A DNA stretch of 40,373 bases, taken from CALOCV01 sp942491955 (lineage in GTDB: Bacteria; Chlamydiota; Chlamydiia; Chlamydiales; CALOCV01). Below are positions 25,817 to 33,752 of the stretch, one piece after another (positions within the stretch are counted from its first letter, which is position 1; each line of letters starts with the position of its first letter). The notes under the pieces are model-generated. The model worked only from the letters and a program-made list of their open reading frames with translations. It had not been told where the DNA came from and made no database searches. Where the stretch lies: positions 1 to 40,373 of the forward strand of contig CALOCV010000025.1 in NCBI GenBank assembly GCA_942491955.1, given 5' to 3'. The position numbers and the translations under genes were made by a program.

Positions 25817-26660
25817 GATTTTGATAAAATTCCCCGATGCTTTTTATGGCTTGATCTAACGATTCATTCATTCCGCATTCTTTTGCTAGCAAATCAAATT
25901 TTACCTTCCAGTTATCCGGTGGTAAAGGAAGTGTACCTGGAAGACTATGAGTGTTTCTTCTTTGAAACACTTTATGCAAATTATCTCTCACCAAAGCTTC
26001 TTCCATAAATCCTTCATGCATCAACAGCAACATGTCCACCAAATCCTTAACACGGGTATTCAATCGATCTATGCGTGGTAAAGTATATGCGTGTAGCTTT
26101 TCTGCAAATTGCTGTTCCTTGGAAATAGCATAAATGATGGCCGGAGCAATGCCAGCAAATTCAAGCCAATCTTCCCCAAGAATTTTCTCAACAGGCTCAA
26201 TCAAAACATCTCCAATACCGATATCCATATGAAATTTTACAAATAGCCTACCGTCTATGACTGCTTCAACGGGGAACCGAAAACCACCCTCTGGGGGCCC
26301 CTCAAGTTCTTGCATTGCTGGACGAAAAACAAACGTAAAATAATCGCCAAGCTCGACATTTGACGCCTTTTGCAAGATTGCCATAATTTGTTCTTTTTCA
26401 AATGTTTTATAAAATTGCATGGGAATCGTTAAGTCTATATCTTTTGTTGCACGAGCGTATGCAAATCTTATTTCTAAAGCATATCCTCCCTTCAAAATCC
26501 ATGTAGGGCTGTTATTAATAAAGAAACGAGCTAGCAAACGATCGAAAGCAACCTTTCTTCTTAGACGCTGAAGATCGATGTTGGTTGTTTGAGAGATGTT
26601 CATTATTCGGCTCTCCAGACTTTTCCGAAAGGCCGTTGCTGTTTTGAATGTTTTACTCAT
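25764..26660 (-). CDS. abiEii: AbiEii-family nucleotidyltransferase toxin (second pair)
   Basis: This 298-residue protein has PTWILKGGYALEIRF and ARATKDIDLTIP (motif I with GG and DxD, about residues 53-82), FHMDIGIGDV (motif II), SKEQQFAEKLHAYTLP (motif III) and NTRVKDLVDMLLL (motif IV). This is a complete set for an active AbiEii nucleotidyltransferase. It differs strongly from the first AbiEii and belongs to the subgroup with a longer middle segment. Its start overlaps the abiEi stop by four bases (ATGA). The last codons, IPHAKL and TGA, run through copy B and overlap the vestigial recB start by 14 bases, just as recC (ending NPYAKL) does at its own recB start. Confidence 0.9.
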   Translation of the reverse strand: MSKTFKTATAFRKSLESRIMNISQTTNIDLQRLRRKVAFDRLLARFFINNSPTWILKGGYALEIRFAYARATKDIDLTIPMQFYKTFEKEQIMAILQKASNVELGDYFTFVFRPAMQELEGPPEGGFRFPVEAVIDGRLFVKFHMDIGIGDVLIEPVEKILGEDWLEFAGIAPAIIYAISKEQQFAEKLHAYTLPRIDRLNTRVKDLVDMLLLMHEGFMEEALVRDNLHKVFQRRNTHSLPGTLPLPPDNWKVKFDLLAKECGMNESLDQAIKSIGEFYQNLIKNTSLNGMLIPHAKL

Positions 26661-27259
26661 GTGGCTTTTTCCACCATTTTCAAGAGCCTGTCTAAAGCTT
26701 GAGAGGGATATCTCGGATCTATCTCAACTGCATGTTTTGTGATTAAACCCTTTTCCTTTGCATTATTGACAGCTTGTACTAATAGATCCTCAGCTAGCAC
26801 GCCCTCCTCTATCACATCGATCAAGGTTCTTAGAGGCGTTGTAACTTTATAGCCCTGTTTCATCACAATCTCATCATCATGCAGGTCTTCTCTATGGAGA
26901 ATTAGAATTGCTGGGTTTTTTGCCGTTCTTCTAAACTTTTTAGGTACAGTCATATGCAATTTCGATGGCATGTAATCGGAGAGTTCATAAATGTCTAGAG
27001 CTGTGTAATAGGCATATACGCCTTGGGGAATGTCTAAGCGATTTCTAGACCACAAATACCAAAGAACCAACTCTTCTCTTTCTCCTACTGGATATTTAGC
27101 AAGCCGATAGATGCCTCTAAAAACCTTAACCCAATCACCAGATTTGACATGGTAAGTGTGGTTTTTATCACTAAATCCAGCGATAACAGCCTGTTGGAAG
27201 GTAAAATATCCTTGCTGGCTTTCCGCGATTTCAAAAAGCTCTAATTCTGGATTTTTCAT
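26657..27259 (-). CDS. abiEi: AbiEi-family antitoxin/autorepressor (second pair)
   Basis: This 200-residue protein starts with a winged helix: SQQGYFTFQQAVIAGFSDKN followed by WVKVFRGIYRLAKYP (about residues 14-58). It continues with the antitoxin domain containing QGVYAYYTALDIYELSDYMP, LHMTVPKKFRR and KVTTPLRTLIDVIEEGVLAE. This is the classic AbiEi layout. It should bind the inverted repeat directly upstream (27260-27283), which also contains its ribosome-binding site AGGGGG, and so shut down the operon. Toxin and antitoxin genes overlap by four bases. The promoter lies within 70 bases of the truncated recB copy C. Confidence 0.9.
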   Translation of the reverse strand: MKNPELELFEIAESQQGYFTFQQAVIAGFSDKNHTYHVKSGDWVKVFRGIYRLAKYPVGEREELVLWYLWSRNRLDIPQGVYAYYTALDIYELSDYMPSKLHMTVPKKFRRTAKNPAILILHREDLHDDEIVMKQGYKVTTPLRTLIDVIEEGVLAEDLLVQAVNNAKEKGLITKHAVEIDPRYPSQALDRLLKMVEKAT

Positions 27260-27283
27260 AAACCCCCTAATATTTAGGGGTTT
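27260..27283. promoter_or_regulatory. Palindromic operator overlapping the -10 and ribosome-binding site of abiEi-2
   Basis: On the minus strand, AAACCCC and AGGGGGTTT form an inverted repeat around TAAATATT, ending directly at the ATG at 27259. It touches the -10 box at one end and contains the ribosome-binding site at the other, so it could act on DNA as an AbiEi site or on mRNA as a hairpin hiding the ribosome-binding site. Confidence 0.65.
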
Positions 27284-27310
27284 TATACAAAAAAAACCTC
27301 ATAATGTCAA
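27282..27310 (-). promoter_or_regulatory. Promoter of the second abiE operon
   Basis: On the minus strand TTGACA (27310-27305) and TATAAA (27287-27282) are spaced by exactly 17 bases, an almost ideal sigma-70 promoter. Confidence 0.75.
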
Positions 27311-27325
27311 GTCCTTTGCCTTAAA

Positions 27326-27412
27326 GAACGTTTTTCCCGTTCCTGCAGAGGCTTCGAGAAGAAGAGAACGGCGGATGTCCGTTTTGTGGGAGAGAACATC
27401 AAAGCTTTGCAT
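27326..27412 (-). repeat. recB 5'-end repeat, copy C (ancestral recC-recB junction)
   Basis: The start codon at 27412 and 29 codons of recB follow the end of recC with a 14-base overlap. The copy then breaks at CGTTCT and continues as TTAAGGCAAAG. It carries the same two base differences from copy A as copy B does. The frame stops soon after, so only a short peptide could be made. Confidence 0.95.
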
Positions 27413-30400
27413 AAGGATTTCCTTTTTTAGCGTACCATTCTTGGTGGAGGGAAGAGAAGAGATGACGAGCCACCCCGGCCCATGCATCGAGGTGCTCTAA
27501 AGAGGGTGAAGAGGCAAGGATCCGCTCTGCGTAAGGATTCGAAACGGAAGTGAAGAGATTGGTTTGCCGAAGAGTGATGGCTTGTCGTAGATCTTCTCCT
27601 TGATGTGTCAGGAAAGGGGGAATCCATTCTGGGAATAGAGGAGAGAGGGTCGATTGCGCTTGTTCGCGGTAGTCCAACCAGTGCTGGAGGAGAGTTGAAG
27701 GAGTTTTTGTAAGAATCAGGGGACGTTTTTTTTGTTTACGAGGAAAAAGGAGAGTGGGAGAAGCGATGTGGGGGGCAAGATGAAGGGCATGGGCGAAGAG
27801 AAGGATTTTGGGCCAGAGCGAAACCGTTGTTTGAAGGGTATCGTCTCGCCAAATGACGAGGCCTTCGGAGAAAATATCGCGAAGGGTCCCGCGGATCCAG
27901 GATTTTTTTCCAGATGTGTGGGTGACACTCATGGATGGAATCAACCACTCTCCCTCCGCTTTTTGTTCGGCTGCACAGACATGAGGAACGAAATGCAGAG
28001 TGATCGATTGAGAAAATGGAGTGAAATTGTGAAACGATGCGATTTCTCGATCGAGTCGGTTCGTTGCAATATCTCCCCATATGCCGTAGGGAAAGCGCTT
28101 TTTGTCTCGAAACTGAGAGAGGGTCTCTTCCAACGGTTGTTGAAGGGCTTGATGATGGATGAGGTACCTTTCTAAAGGAGAAAGAAGCCCTTCGTTTTGT
28201 TCATCATCGATATTTTTCTCTTCTGCATCCAACCGGGCGCTTAGATGAGAAGAGAAGAAGTATTTAACGGGGTTTTTTGCAAGAAGGAGAAGATCGTTGA
28301 GGGGGATCTCTTCATCTTCCTTTTGGGAAGGGGAGGGATTCTGAAGTGAGGGGGTGTTAAGTGGGAGGGAGAACGAAGGCTCTTCTTCTTTCTGGAGTTG
28401 TTGAGCAATGGAAAAATGGGAAGGAGAAAATTGATAGAGGTGTTGTGGAGAAGAGAAATACATCGGGTCATGGGCTCGAAAGGGATGGGAGAAAGAGAGC
28501 GTCTCGACAACCGATTCTCCTTCAAAGGAGTATCCCTTCTCGACTTCATGGAGAAGTTCTTGTATGAGAAGAGAGGGAGATTGTCTCTTCCCATCCGAAG
28601 AACGATACCCTTGGTAACTCATAAGAAAATACGTACGACAACTGATTAATGCTTCTAAAAAGAGGTAGCGGTCCATATCCGTAGAGGAGGGAAAGTAAGT
28701 TTCGGAGAGTTTTTGTTGTTGGTGGAACATTTGAGGGTTTGTTTTTCGTGGGAAGTGGTCTTCTTCCATCCCTAAAAGGGCTATGATGCCTCCAGGGATC
28801 GTTCTCATGGGAAGAAAGGAACAGAAGCGAACGACTTGCATGGAGTGGTTACGGAAATGGAGAGAGGGGGTTTGGAGAGATTCTTCGATATCCGACACAA
28901 GAGAAGAGAAAGGAAAAACGCATTTTTTTTGTGAAGAAGTGATGAGGGGGGAGAGAAGGGAAGAGAGTTCTAAAAAGGAATCGCGAACTTCCCGATCGGC
29001 ATCCTCAGGAAGGAAGCAGGTTTTTGCTAAATCCAGTAGTGTCGTTCCCCACTCTTCAATGGAGTGTGTTGTCCCATTAACGAGGGGTTCGAGTTGAAAA
29101 AAGAGTTCCTTTAGCGTTGTATCGAACTCTCCCAACCATTCTGCATCGGTAAGGGAGATGCCTTCGACACCGAAAGGGTCATTGGCAAAAGTCACACCAT
29201 CGATGAGGGAAGCGATGCATGATTGCCATGTCCCGCGATCCTCTTCCTGCACATTTTCTCTCTTGCAATGGCTGCGGATCAAAATATCATTCCGATGGGT
29301 GCCATTCATTCCCCATCGCACGCCGGTCTGCACGATCCATTGCCAACATCGATCGACTTGTTCCCGTTTCCATCCTTTTGTTAGCAGGAATACCGGATTG
29401 GTAAGGAGGGAGAAGAGTGCTTGTGGATCCCAACGGCTTTGAGAAAGGCGAATGAGGTGACAAAACCCTTTTACTGAGGTGTTTTCAAGAGGGGAGGTGA
29501 TATCGATAATTTGGTAGGGTAAGAGGCTCTCTTCGCCACCAAAGACGGCATCGATATAGGGTTGGTAGACGAGGATATCAGGAGCGATGACGATGCAATC
29601 TTTCGGAGCCAGGGCACTGTGTTCATTGTCCAGAATGGCAAGAAGATTATTGTAGAGGATTTCGACTTCTCGAAGCAGTGAAGGAGCTGCATGGAGTTGG
29701 ATTGAGGGAAGGGGTTCTTTAGAAAGGGATTGGGGATCTTTCCAGGCGGGACGCAGGAGAAGAATATCGGTTTGGATGCGATGGAGGAGTGAGTCCCCAT
29801 CGTTATTGAGACTGATTGCTGAGGGATCGATGAAAGGGAGGTATTCGGGACGTTCGGAGAAGATGGAGGGTAGGGAGTAGGCGCTTTCTGCTCCAGTGGG
29901 GTTATCTGTAATTAGAGAGGTCGTTTCTCGGCCAAGTCTTCCGAAGTTGGCGAGGAGTGTATTCCTGTCGCAGAGGAAACGGTCGAGGGCGTCGATATTT
30001 TGGGAATTTTTTTCTTGTTCACGGAGAAAGAAGCGCTCTCGATCAGAAGCAATATCGCCCCAGAAAAGGGCGCAGGGGGAGAGAAGATACCAATGGACGG
30101 GGATGAAGGAATGGAGTTTTTGTAAGAAAGAAAACTCCGTACGCGTGATGAAACTGATGGAAAAAAGGTGAATTTCACAAGGGCGTTCGGGAGCTTGTGG
30201 AATGAGGTCTTCCATCGCTTCATAAAGAGAGCATGGGATAGGGAGTTGTTGACGTACAAAGTTCCAAAGTTTTTTTTCAAACGACGATTTGGTATCGATG
30301 TTTTTCCAATCTTTGCCACCGAAACGGTCGCAGGTAAAAAACACTTTTCCAAGAGAGCGGGCAAAATGGGTCCACGTTTTTTCTTGGTCAACATGAGGAA

Positions 30401-30749
30401 AAAGGGAGCGGTGGAGGTCATCCCAGAGGGGGTGGGAGGGATCCTTTGTCGACAAGACATCGCGAATAATCCCTTCGATCGCCCAACCCCATTCCAGGGC
30501 GGATAAGTGGAGGAAAGAAGCTTGGGAAAAATCTTGGATAAGGCGAGGGAATAGAGAAGAAAATGAGTAGAATTCGAAGCCTGTAGCGACCCGACGGGAA
30601 GATAGTTCCGCAAGAGTTGCGCTGAGCCACTCTTTCATGGCGGGCCCTTGGGTGGCGACGATTCTTCGGGAAAAGAGGCCTCCTTGTTGGCATTTTTCTG
30701 AAAACGAGAGGGCAAGGTTTTCAATATGGTTGGCGGTAACGATGTGCAT
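27399..30749 (-). CDS. recC: Exodeoxyribonuclease V gamma subunit RecC
   Basis: This 1116-residue protein matches RecC in length and layout. The N-terminus has IVTANHIENLALSF and IVATQGPAMKEWLSATLAEL, with the helicase-like domain lacking a working Walker A. Further on come FEFYSFSSLFPRLIQDFS, the PGGIIALLGMEEDHFPRKTN block (about residue 665) and YLFLEALISCRTYFLMSYQG, all RecC landmarks. The C-terminus is the inactive nuclease-like domain. RecC holds the complex together, splits the strands and recognises Chi. The stop codon lies within the start region of recB copy C, proof that recB once followed directly. Its start is 53 bases from the divergent lplT-like gene. Confidence 0.93.
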   Translation of the reverse strand: MHIVTANHIENLALSFSEKCQQGGLFSRRIVATQGPAMKEWLSATLAELSSRRVATGFEFYSFSSLFPRLIQDFSQASFLHLSALEWGWAIEGIIRDVLSTKDPSHPLWDDLHRSLFPHVDQEKTWTHFARSLGKVFFTCDRFGGKDWKNIDTKSSFEKKLWNFVRQQLPIPCSLYEAMEDLIPQAPERPCEIHLFSISFITRTEFSFLQKLHSFIPVHWYLLSPCALFWGDIASDRERFFLREQEKNSQNIDALDRFLCDRNTLLANFGRLGRETTSLITDNPTGAESAYSLPSIFSERPEYLPFIDPSAISLNNDGDSLLHRIQTDILLLRPAWKDPQSLSKEPLPSIQLHAAPSLLREVEILYNNLLAILDNEHSALAPKDCIVIAPDILVYQPYIDAVFGGEESLLPYQIIDITSPLENTSVKGFCHLIRLSQSRWDPQALFSLLTNPVFLLTKGWKREQVDRCWQWIVQTGVRWGMNGTHRNDILIRSHCKRENVQEEDRGTWQSCIASLIDGVTFANDPFGVEGISLTDAEWLGEFDTTLKELFFQLEPLVNGTTHSIEEWGTTLLDLAKTCFLPEDADREVRDSFLELSSLLSPLITSSQKKCVFPFSSLVSDIEESLQTPSLHFRNHSMQVVRFCSFLPMRTIPGGIIALLGMEEDHFPRKTNPQMFHQQQKLSETYFPSSTDMDRYLFLEALISCRTYFLMSYQGYRSSDGKRQSPSLLIQELLHEVEKGYSFEGESVVETLSFSHPFRAHDPMYFSSPQHLYQFSPSHFSIAQQLQKEEEPSFSLPLNTPSLQNPSPSQKEDEEIPLNDLLLLAKNPVKYFFSSHLSARLDAEEKNIDDEQNEGLLSPLERYLIHHQALQQPLEETLSQFRDKKRFPYGIWGDIATNRLDREIASFHNFTPFSQSITLHFVPHVCAAEQKAEGEWLIPSMSVTHTSGKKSWIRGTLRDIFSEGLVIWRDDTLQTTVSLWPKILLFAHALHLAPHIASPTLLFPRKQKKRPLILTKTPSTLLQHWLDYREQAQSTLSPLFPEWIPPFLTHQGEDLRQAITLRQTNLFTSVSNPYAERILASSPSLEHLDAWAGVARHLFSSLHQEWYAKKGNPYAKL

Positions 30750-30802
30750 GTGAAAAAAAAGCTGGTTTTGGAGTAAAATGGATTTTACACGAATTTCGGC
30801 TG

Positions 30803-32554
30803 ATGTTCCAATCTATTATCCAACGCTTTTCTTCTTTTACGTTTCTCAATCTCACGCAGTTTACGGGGGCTTTGAATGATAATATTTATAAGTTACTCGT
30901 TGTCTACTGGCTGATTGGCCTTGAAGGAGAAACTGAGAGTTCCCGCATTCTGGCAGCGACGGGTGCTATTTTTGTCTTACCCTTCCTTCTCATCTCTGCT
31001 GCTTCGGGAACTCTCGCTGATAGGATGAGCAAGAGAGATATCATCGTTGCGATGAAGATTTTTGAGCTCATCATCATGGGGCTTGCCGTTGCTGCTTTTG
31101 CCTTTGGGAGTAAATGGGGAAGCTATTCCCTCTTATTTCTTCTGGCGGCACAAAGTGCTATATTCGGTCCTTCGAAGTATGGGATTATTCCTGAGATTGT
31201 GAAGACAGAGCGTCTTTCGCAAGCGAATGGGTTGCTCACGTCGTTTACGTTTTTGGCCATTATTCTAGGGACATTTTTCGCCTCGTTCATAGTAGAAATC
31301 ACAGGGCGCAATTTCATCGTCGCTTCAATTTTTTGCACGTTTGTGGCTTTAGTGGGATTGGTAGCCAGTTTTTGCATTGAATACACTCCTCCTGCGGGAT
31401 CGATGAAGAAGATGAACTTTTTTTTCATCAGAGAAATTTTTGGTACACTGCGCAACTCCGTACAAATCACCTCTCTGCTTCCTGCAATCATCGGATCGGC
31501 TTTTTTTCTCTTTTTGGGTGCTTTTGTCCAGCTTAATATCATTCCTTTTGCGGTTCATAACCTTCATTTGACCGACGTGCAGGGAGGGTACCTTTTCTTG
31601 TTGACTGCTGTGGGTATAGGAACGGGATCGATGATAGCGGGACGGATCTCTGGAACAACGGTTGAACTCGGTTTGGTTCCTTTTGGGGGTATCGGTGTTG
31701 TGTTCAGTTGTTATATGCTCGATTTTTTTTCCAGCTCTCTTTTGTTGGTCATTCCCTTTGTTATATCGTGTGGTTTATTTGGAGGTTTGTATCAAGTGCC
31801 TCTCGACTCCTACATCCAGCTTGTCAGCCCTCCTCAGGAGAGGGGGCAAGTCATTGCAGCGACGAATTTTCTCAGTTTTTTTGGCGTTTTATTAGCTTCA
31901 GGATTTTTATATCTCATCTCGGTTGTTCTGGGATTAGGACCTGATACAGGATTTTTTCTTATGGGGACCATCACGTTATTTGTTACCCTGGGATTTGCTT
32001 ATCAATTTTTTGATTACGCCACTCGTTTTGTTGGTATGATTCTCTCTTGGATGCACTTTTCAACGACGATCAAGGGAAAGGAGAATATTCCCGATGAATC
32101 GGCTATCTACGTCTGTCACTATACAGCGCTTCATGTTACCCTTCTTCTCCTTGGAGCGCAGAGAAGGCGCATGCGATTTTTTCTAAAAGAAGAAGGGTCT
32201 GAGCATGCTTCTAAGGCAATTCAGCGTCTTTATGGCCTTCTTCGTTTTGTTTTCATTCCAAGTATTGTTCCTTTTACAAAGAATGAACAAGTACTGTCTA
32301 CGATCTCTCATGCCATACAAAAAGGGATGTCAGTGTGCATTTTTATCGATCAAAAGGATGTGCATGCTGCCATTGTAAAGATGCAAGCGTCCCCTCTCTT
32401 TTCGAGTTGGTTGAAGGAGAGTGGTGTGCCTATGGTTCCCGTCGTCATTGAAAAAGGAGAAAAGAGGGGGAATCCCCGAGTTCTCACGAAGTTGCGTCAA
32501 CGGCTACGCGTACCGGCCCTCATTACATTTGATGTTGAGGAAGGGACCAACTGA
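30803..32554 (+). CDS. LplT-like MFS transporter fused to a degenerate PlsC acyltransferase domain
   Basis: Residues about 1-410 form a 12-helix MFS transporter with LNLTQFTGALNDNIYKLLVV (about 15-34), ISAASGTLADRMSKRDIIVA and FGPSKYGIIPEIVKTERLSQ, the signature of the lysophospholipid transporter LplT. Residues about 425-583 resemble the PlsC/Aas acyltransferase domain: IYVCHYTALHVTLLLLGAQR aligns with the NHxSxxD motif, but the Asp is His, and CIFIDQKDVHAAIV aligns with the FPEG block, also changed. The acyl-ACP synthetase domain of complete Aas fusions is absent. Known LplT-Aas systems bring in lyso-phosphatidylethanolamine and re-acylate it. Here transport is likely, while acyl transfer is doubtful. 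The TGA stop overlaps a small palindromic repeat. Confidence 0.85.
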   Translation: MFQSIIQRFSSFTFLNLTQFTGALNDNIYKLLVVYWLIGLEGETESSRILAATGAIFVLPFLLISAASGTLADRMSKRDIIVAMKIFELIIMGLAVAAFAFGSKWGSYSLLFLLAAQSAIFGPSKYGIIPEIVKTERLSQANGLLTSFTFLAIILGTFFASFIVEITGRNFIVASIFCTFVALVGLVASFCIEYTPPAGSMKKMNFFFIREIFGTLRNSVQITSLLPAIIGSAFFLFLGAFVQLNIIPFAVHNLHLTDVQGGYLFLLTAVGIGTGSMIAGRISGTTVELGLVPFGGIGVVFSCYMLDFFSSSLLLVIPFVISCGLFGGLYQVPLDSYIQLVSPPQERGQVIAATNFLSFFGVLLASGFLYLISVVLGLGPDTGFFLMGTITLFVTLGFAYQFFDYATRFVGMILSWMHFSTTIKGKENIPDESAIYVCHYTALHVTLLLLGAQRRRMRFFLKEEGSEHASKAIQRLYGLLRFVFIPSIVPFTKNEQVLSTISHAIQKGMSVCIFIDQKDVHAAIVKMQASPLFSSWLKESGVPMVPVVIEKGEKRGNPRVLTKLRQRLRVPALITFDVEEGTN

Positions 32555-32576
32555 TACCATTTATCGCGTTTGGTAT
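32554..32576. repeat. Small palindromic repeat at the lplT-like stop codon
   Basis: ATACCATTTATC and GCGTTTGGTAT form a short inverted repeat that begins at the last base of the stop codon. The reverse complement contains ATACCAAACGCGATAAAT, which matches 14849-14866 with one difference. Confidence 0.6.
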
Positions 32577-32742
32577 TAGGGCGTGTCATCGATCGTCTAA
32601 AAGTGCATCTCACGGTATCTAATTTGACGATAAATCGTGTTCAGCCTCGCTAACGGATTACAGTTTGCTTCGGCTTCCACACGATCCATCGTCAAATCAT
32701 CTACTACGATCTACAAATTCATCCAACTGATGACACGCCCTA
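32577..32742 (-). mobile_element. IS630-like MITE, copy 2
   Basis: The 162-base element flanked by TA is the reverse complement of 24374-24534 with a few substitutions and one extra base. Its terminal repeats begin GGGCGTGTCATC. It has no real coding capacity, although a chance frame crosses it. Confidence 0.85.
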
Positions 32743-32762
32743 TTGTTCTTCCCATTATTGTT

Positions 32763-32862
32763 ATACCAATTTCGGTAAGAAAATGCATAAAGTGGATTCA
32801 GGATTTTTTTGCGAAATTTGTTTTGGAGATCGCATTGTGCACTTTCTTACCGGAATTGGTAT
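32763..32862. mobile_element. 100-base inverted-repeat element (second MITE family)
   Basis: ATACCAATTTCGGTAAGAAA at 32763-32782 faces its near-complement ending at 32862 (inverted ATACCAATTCCGGTAAGAAA). The similarity extends to 27 bases per arm. Only about 45 bases separate the arms and no gene fits. It lies 20 bases from MITE copy 2. The region 32555-33045 contains nothing else but this, the MITE and the terminator. Confidence 0.7.
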
Positions 32863-32879
32863 TAAAGAATAACGGTGAC

Positions 32880-32917
32880 AAAAAAAAAAGGAAGGGACAC
32901 GTCGCGTGATCCCTTCC
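32880..32917 (-). terminator. Intrinsic terminator downstream of euo
   Basis: On the minus strand GGAAGGGATCACG pairs with CGTGTCCCTTCC around a short loop and is followed by a run of ten T. This is a textbook rho-independent terminator about 130 bases after the euo stop. Confidence 0.85.
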
Positions 32918-33045
32918 TCGAAAAATGAGGCATTCTTGTGTGAATCTGGCGTTATTTTTTTTATTTATCTCATCGGACTCCTCGGGAGTGATTTTGACAA
33001 ATACTTTTTAACGGCTCATTCGAGAGCGGTTGAAAAGAAGAGAAT

Positions 33046-33498
33046 TTAGCTCGCCTTACGTTTATTTCTCTTACGGAACAGATGCTTCTCTTTATATTCT
33101 TTCACATTATCAAGGTGGATGACCCAAGCAGCCCCCTTGCGGTGCGCTTTCAACATTCCAATACGTGTCGCATAATAAATTTTTTGTACGGGAACGTTGA
33201 GAATGCGTGCAATTTGGCTAACGGAATAAAAGCCTTGCGTATTATTGAACAAGAGCTCTCCGTTAAACAGCGATTTGGCGCGAGAATATTTTTGCTTTCG
33301 GTAGGCAATCAGATTTTCTCGATGGATGACCCATCGGTTATTTTCTTTATGCGCTTTGAGTTTACCGAGCTTAATGGCCACATAAATGGCTTGTCTCGAC
33401 ACCTTGTTCAACTTGGCAGCCTCGGTGATAGAGAGAATTTTTTTAGGTTCTCTCTTATCATTTTTCGAATCCTGCTTCGTATCCAGTTCGTTTGACAT
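33046..33498 (-). CDS. euo: EUO-like chlamydial DNA-binding regulator with two excisionase-type HTH units
   Basis: The ATG at 33498 follows GGGGAGG at good spacing, better than the ATG at 33519. The product has 150 residues with two tandem MerR/excisionase-like helix-turn-helix units: ILSITEAAKLNKVSRQAIYV then KLGKLKAHKENNRWVIHREN, and GFYSVSQIARILNVPVQKIY then IGMLKAHRKGAAWVIHLDNV. The arrangement, the RAKSLFNGELLFNNTQGFYS linker and the location next to a Tsp gene match EUO of Chlamydia, which represses late genes and holds the cell in the replicating state. The symbol rests on recognition and context, not on a search. The C-terminus is strongly basic. A strong terminator follows. Confidence 0.8.
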   Translation of the reverse strand: MSNELDTKQDSKNDKREPKKILSITEAAKLNKVSRQAIYVAIKLGKLKAHKENNRWVIHRENLIAYRKQKYSRAKSLFNGELLFNNTQGFYSVSQIARILNVPVQKIYYATRIGMLKAHRKGAAWVIHLDNVKEYKEKHLFRKRNKRKAS

Positions 33499-33519
33499 TA
33501 TTTGTTCCTCCCCAGTCAA

Positions 33520-33752
33520 ATTTAGGTTATTAATAAAACTATTAATGTTTTGTGATTAGTAAAAATTTTTATCGAATTGCTATTTTGGCATAATATTGCA
33601 TTGAAATCAATCGCTTTTTTTAAAAAAAAGCGAGTTTTTGCATTTATTTGAATTGAAAAAGACTTTTTAGACTGATTTTAAAGGATTTAGAAATAAATAG
33701 TCAGAAAATATTTTCTAGGATAATGTGCAGAATATCAAGGAGTTTCTTGCTC
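33520..33752. promoter_or_regulatory. AT-rich divergent control region of euo and tsp
   Basis: This very AT-rich stretch between two divergent genes must hold both promoters. At 33612-33632 is a 21-base palindrome CGCTTTTTT/AAAAAAGCG around the centre, and TTATTAATAAAACTATTAA at 33528-33546 contains short inverted AT motifs upstream of euo. EUO proteins bind AT-rich DNA, so autoregulation here is plausible but unproven. I could not fix -35/-10 boxes with confidence. Confidence 0.4.

Noticed and set aside
32637..32909. A 90-codon plus-strand frame across the MITE and inverted-repeat element
   Set aside because: It lies wholly in two inverted-repeat elements and a terminator and has no family signature.
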